64,000 nucleotides of DNA. It comes from Granulosicoccus antarcticus IMCC3135 (GTDB lineage: Bacteria > Pseudomonadota > Gammaproteobacteria > Granulosicoccales > Granulosicoccaceae). The notes beneath the pieces are model-generated. The model did no database searches, was not told where the DNA came from, and saw only the letters and a list, made by a program, of their open reading frames with translations. The translations under genes and the position numbers were made by a program. Shown in pieces: positions 62,989 through 64,000 of this stretch (positions are counted from its first letter, which is position 1; every line of letters begins with the position of its first letter). Where the stretch lies: contig NZ_CP018632.1 of the NCBI RefSeq assembly GCF_002215215.1, positions 5,018,501 through 5,082,500 of the forward strand, in the 5' to 3' direction.

Positions 62989-63918
62989 TTATCCGTACAA
63001 CCTCTTGGATGGACGTATCAGCTTACCTAGATTGGTAAACCCTTTCTTGAGCCAGTAAGCAGCCATACCGCCACTCACGGGTAGAGCCAGCACCCCCAAT
63101 ACCAGACCCACTGGCGCTTGCACCAGAGCCTTTAGATTGAATACCAGTCGCTGGGATAATTCTGCCTCGCGCAGCACGACCCGTTTGAAATTCTGGCCTT
63201 GGGTCATACAACGAAAGATCATGTATCGGGAGCTGGTTCTCGACGCGGGTATGGTCTCGTGCACGATGGCATCCTCACGCCAGACGACGTGCAAACCACG
63301 CTCTGCCAATTGATCAAAAAAGAGACTATCGCTGCCGCCCGACAAACCAAACTCTGGATCAAAGCGCTGTGAACCGATTTGTTGCAGATCGAGCAAGCAA
63401 TTGCCAGTGGCAACATGGCGCACCTTATCACCTGTCTTCAAGCTTCCTTTGTTGTGAAGGTCCAGCAAAGCGACCCAGGCAGAAGTGCCCTGCGGGTAAA
63501 CCGGCTCAATGGGACCTGCGACCACGGCACTGCCAGACACCTGCTGCTGGGCATACAGTGCGCTGATCCATTCAGGCTTCGGAAACTCATCGTCATCGAC
63601 AAAGACAAGCCATCGCGTCTGCGTGTTTTCCAGAATCAGGTTGCGCCCGATTGATATGTTGTTTTCTGGCGAGTCGACTATTACGACCTCACACACATCA
63701 TTTATTGACGAATCATCCACAATCTGTTGCACTATCGGACGAGACTGCAACCCCGAGTTGTTGACGACCAGTAATGTGCATTGCCCACTTTCAAGATCCG
63801 CCGCCTGAAAATGATTCATCGCGATTTTCAAGTGCACTAGCAGATTGCCAAACAGCGTGGAACGGTCGTGTGTAATCACGCCCACGGTAAGCCCTGGCTG
63901 TTTCTCAGGAGTGTTCAT
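62989..63918 (-). CDS. Glycosyltransferase family 2
   Basis: 309 residues from ATG 63918 (GGAG ribosome site 9 bp upstream; a GTG start at 63933 is possible). LTVGVITHDR near residues 10-19, LLVVNNSG and the DxD-like LVFVDDDEFPKPEWI near 108-122 assign it to GT2, GT-A fold. A membrane helix near the C-terminus (VLGVLALPVSGGMAAYWL) may hold it at the inner face. Probably an inverting transferase acting early in repeat-unit assembly. It is the first complete gene of the six-gene minus-strand operon. Confidence 0.85.
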   Translation of the reverse strand: MNTPEKQPGLTVGVITHDRSTLFGNLLVHLKIAMNHFQAADLESGQCTLLVVNNSGLQSRPIVQQIVDDSSINDVCEVVIVDSPENNISIGRNLILENTQTRWLVFVDDDEFPKPEWISALYAQQQVSGSAVVAGPIEPVYPQGTSAWVALLDLHNKGSLKTGDKVRHVATGNCLLDLQQIGSQRFDPEFGLSGGSDSLFFDQLAERGLHVVWREDAIVHETIPASRTSSRYMIFRCMTQGQNFKRVVLREAELSQRLVFNLKALVQAPVGLVLGVLALPVSGGMAAYWLKKGFTNLGKLIRPSKRLYG

Positions 63919-63933
63919 CTTGTCTTTCTCCAC

Positions 63934-64000
63934 GAGAATGAGAGGTATGGAATACGAGCCAAAGGCATGGGTTTACAGCAGCAAAAATGTCCGGAAAGGG
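63934..64000 (-). other. Window edge upstream of GT2
   Basis: 67 bp. On the minus strand one frame is open from the edge and stops at a TGA overlapping the GT2 ATG (ATGA), ending SFSWRKTR. This could be the 3' end of another operon gene, but it is too short to identify. Confidence 0.25.

Overview
The window looks like chromosomal DNA of a free-living, probably marine, Gammaproteobacterium. The tamA-tamB pair, cmoA-cmoB, rluB, truD, djlA, glpE and moaB together fit that class, and the GC content of the bulk genes is roughly 55-60% by hand count of sample lines. A Granulosicoccus/Chromatiales-like source is possible, but that is a guess from gene content. No insertion sequence, prophage, integrase or CRISPR array was seen.

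Layout. (1) 1-1976: an AT-rich left edge (about one third GC in sampled lines) holding the end of a DprE2-like reductase, a GT-C-type membrane glycosyltransferase candidate and a HAD-IB phosphatase. (2) 2170-14089: polysaccharide locus A, with three GT4 glycosyltransferases, two divergent glutamine-dependent asparagine synthetase-like amidotransferases, a Wzx-like flippase, a Tat-exported PL1-like lyase and an O-antigen ligase/polymerase. (3) 14205-20765: a DUF1501/DUF1800 operon whose DUF1800 protein is a 1716-residue multidomain secreted protein. (4) 20946-25500: housekeeping genes (tRNA-Ser, DUF1820, rluB, moaB, djlA, truD, glpE). (5) 25582-43960: nucleotide-sugar genes (wecB, wecC, ugd) interspersed with envelope and housekeeping genes (tamA, tamB, rnd, DAHP synthase, cmoA, cmoB, an unknown protein, mnmD-like, MATE, murB). 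(6) 43963-63918: polysaccharide locus B, with a DUF4910 protein, a C-methyltransferase, a class IV aminotransferase, a WecA-like initiating transferase, a COG4091 oxidoreductase, two PL14-like lyase proteins placed tail to tail, a second Wzx, a VanZ-like protein and a tight six-gene minus-strand operon (GT2, ligase/polymerase, PssD, PssE, GT4, GT61).

How it fits together (inference). WecB/WecC would supply UDP-ManNAcA and Ugd UDP-glucuronate. The WecA-like enzyme would load the first sugar on undecaprenyl phosphate, and GT2/GT4/GT61 plus the split Alg13/14-like PssD/PssE pair would extend it. Each locus carries its own Wzx-like flippase and O-antigen ligase/polymerase-like protein, so two Wzx/Wzy-type surface polymers are likely. 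The lyases (PL1-like in A, two PL14-like in B) would trim or release uronate-containing polymer. The features that most merit a second look are the convergent PL14-like pair, one of which is a lipoprotein with four repeated modules and a TolA-like Ala/Glu/Lys helix, and the DUF1800 giant with four copies of an unassigned module.
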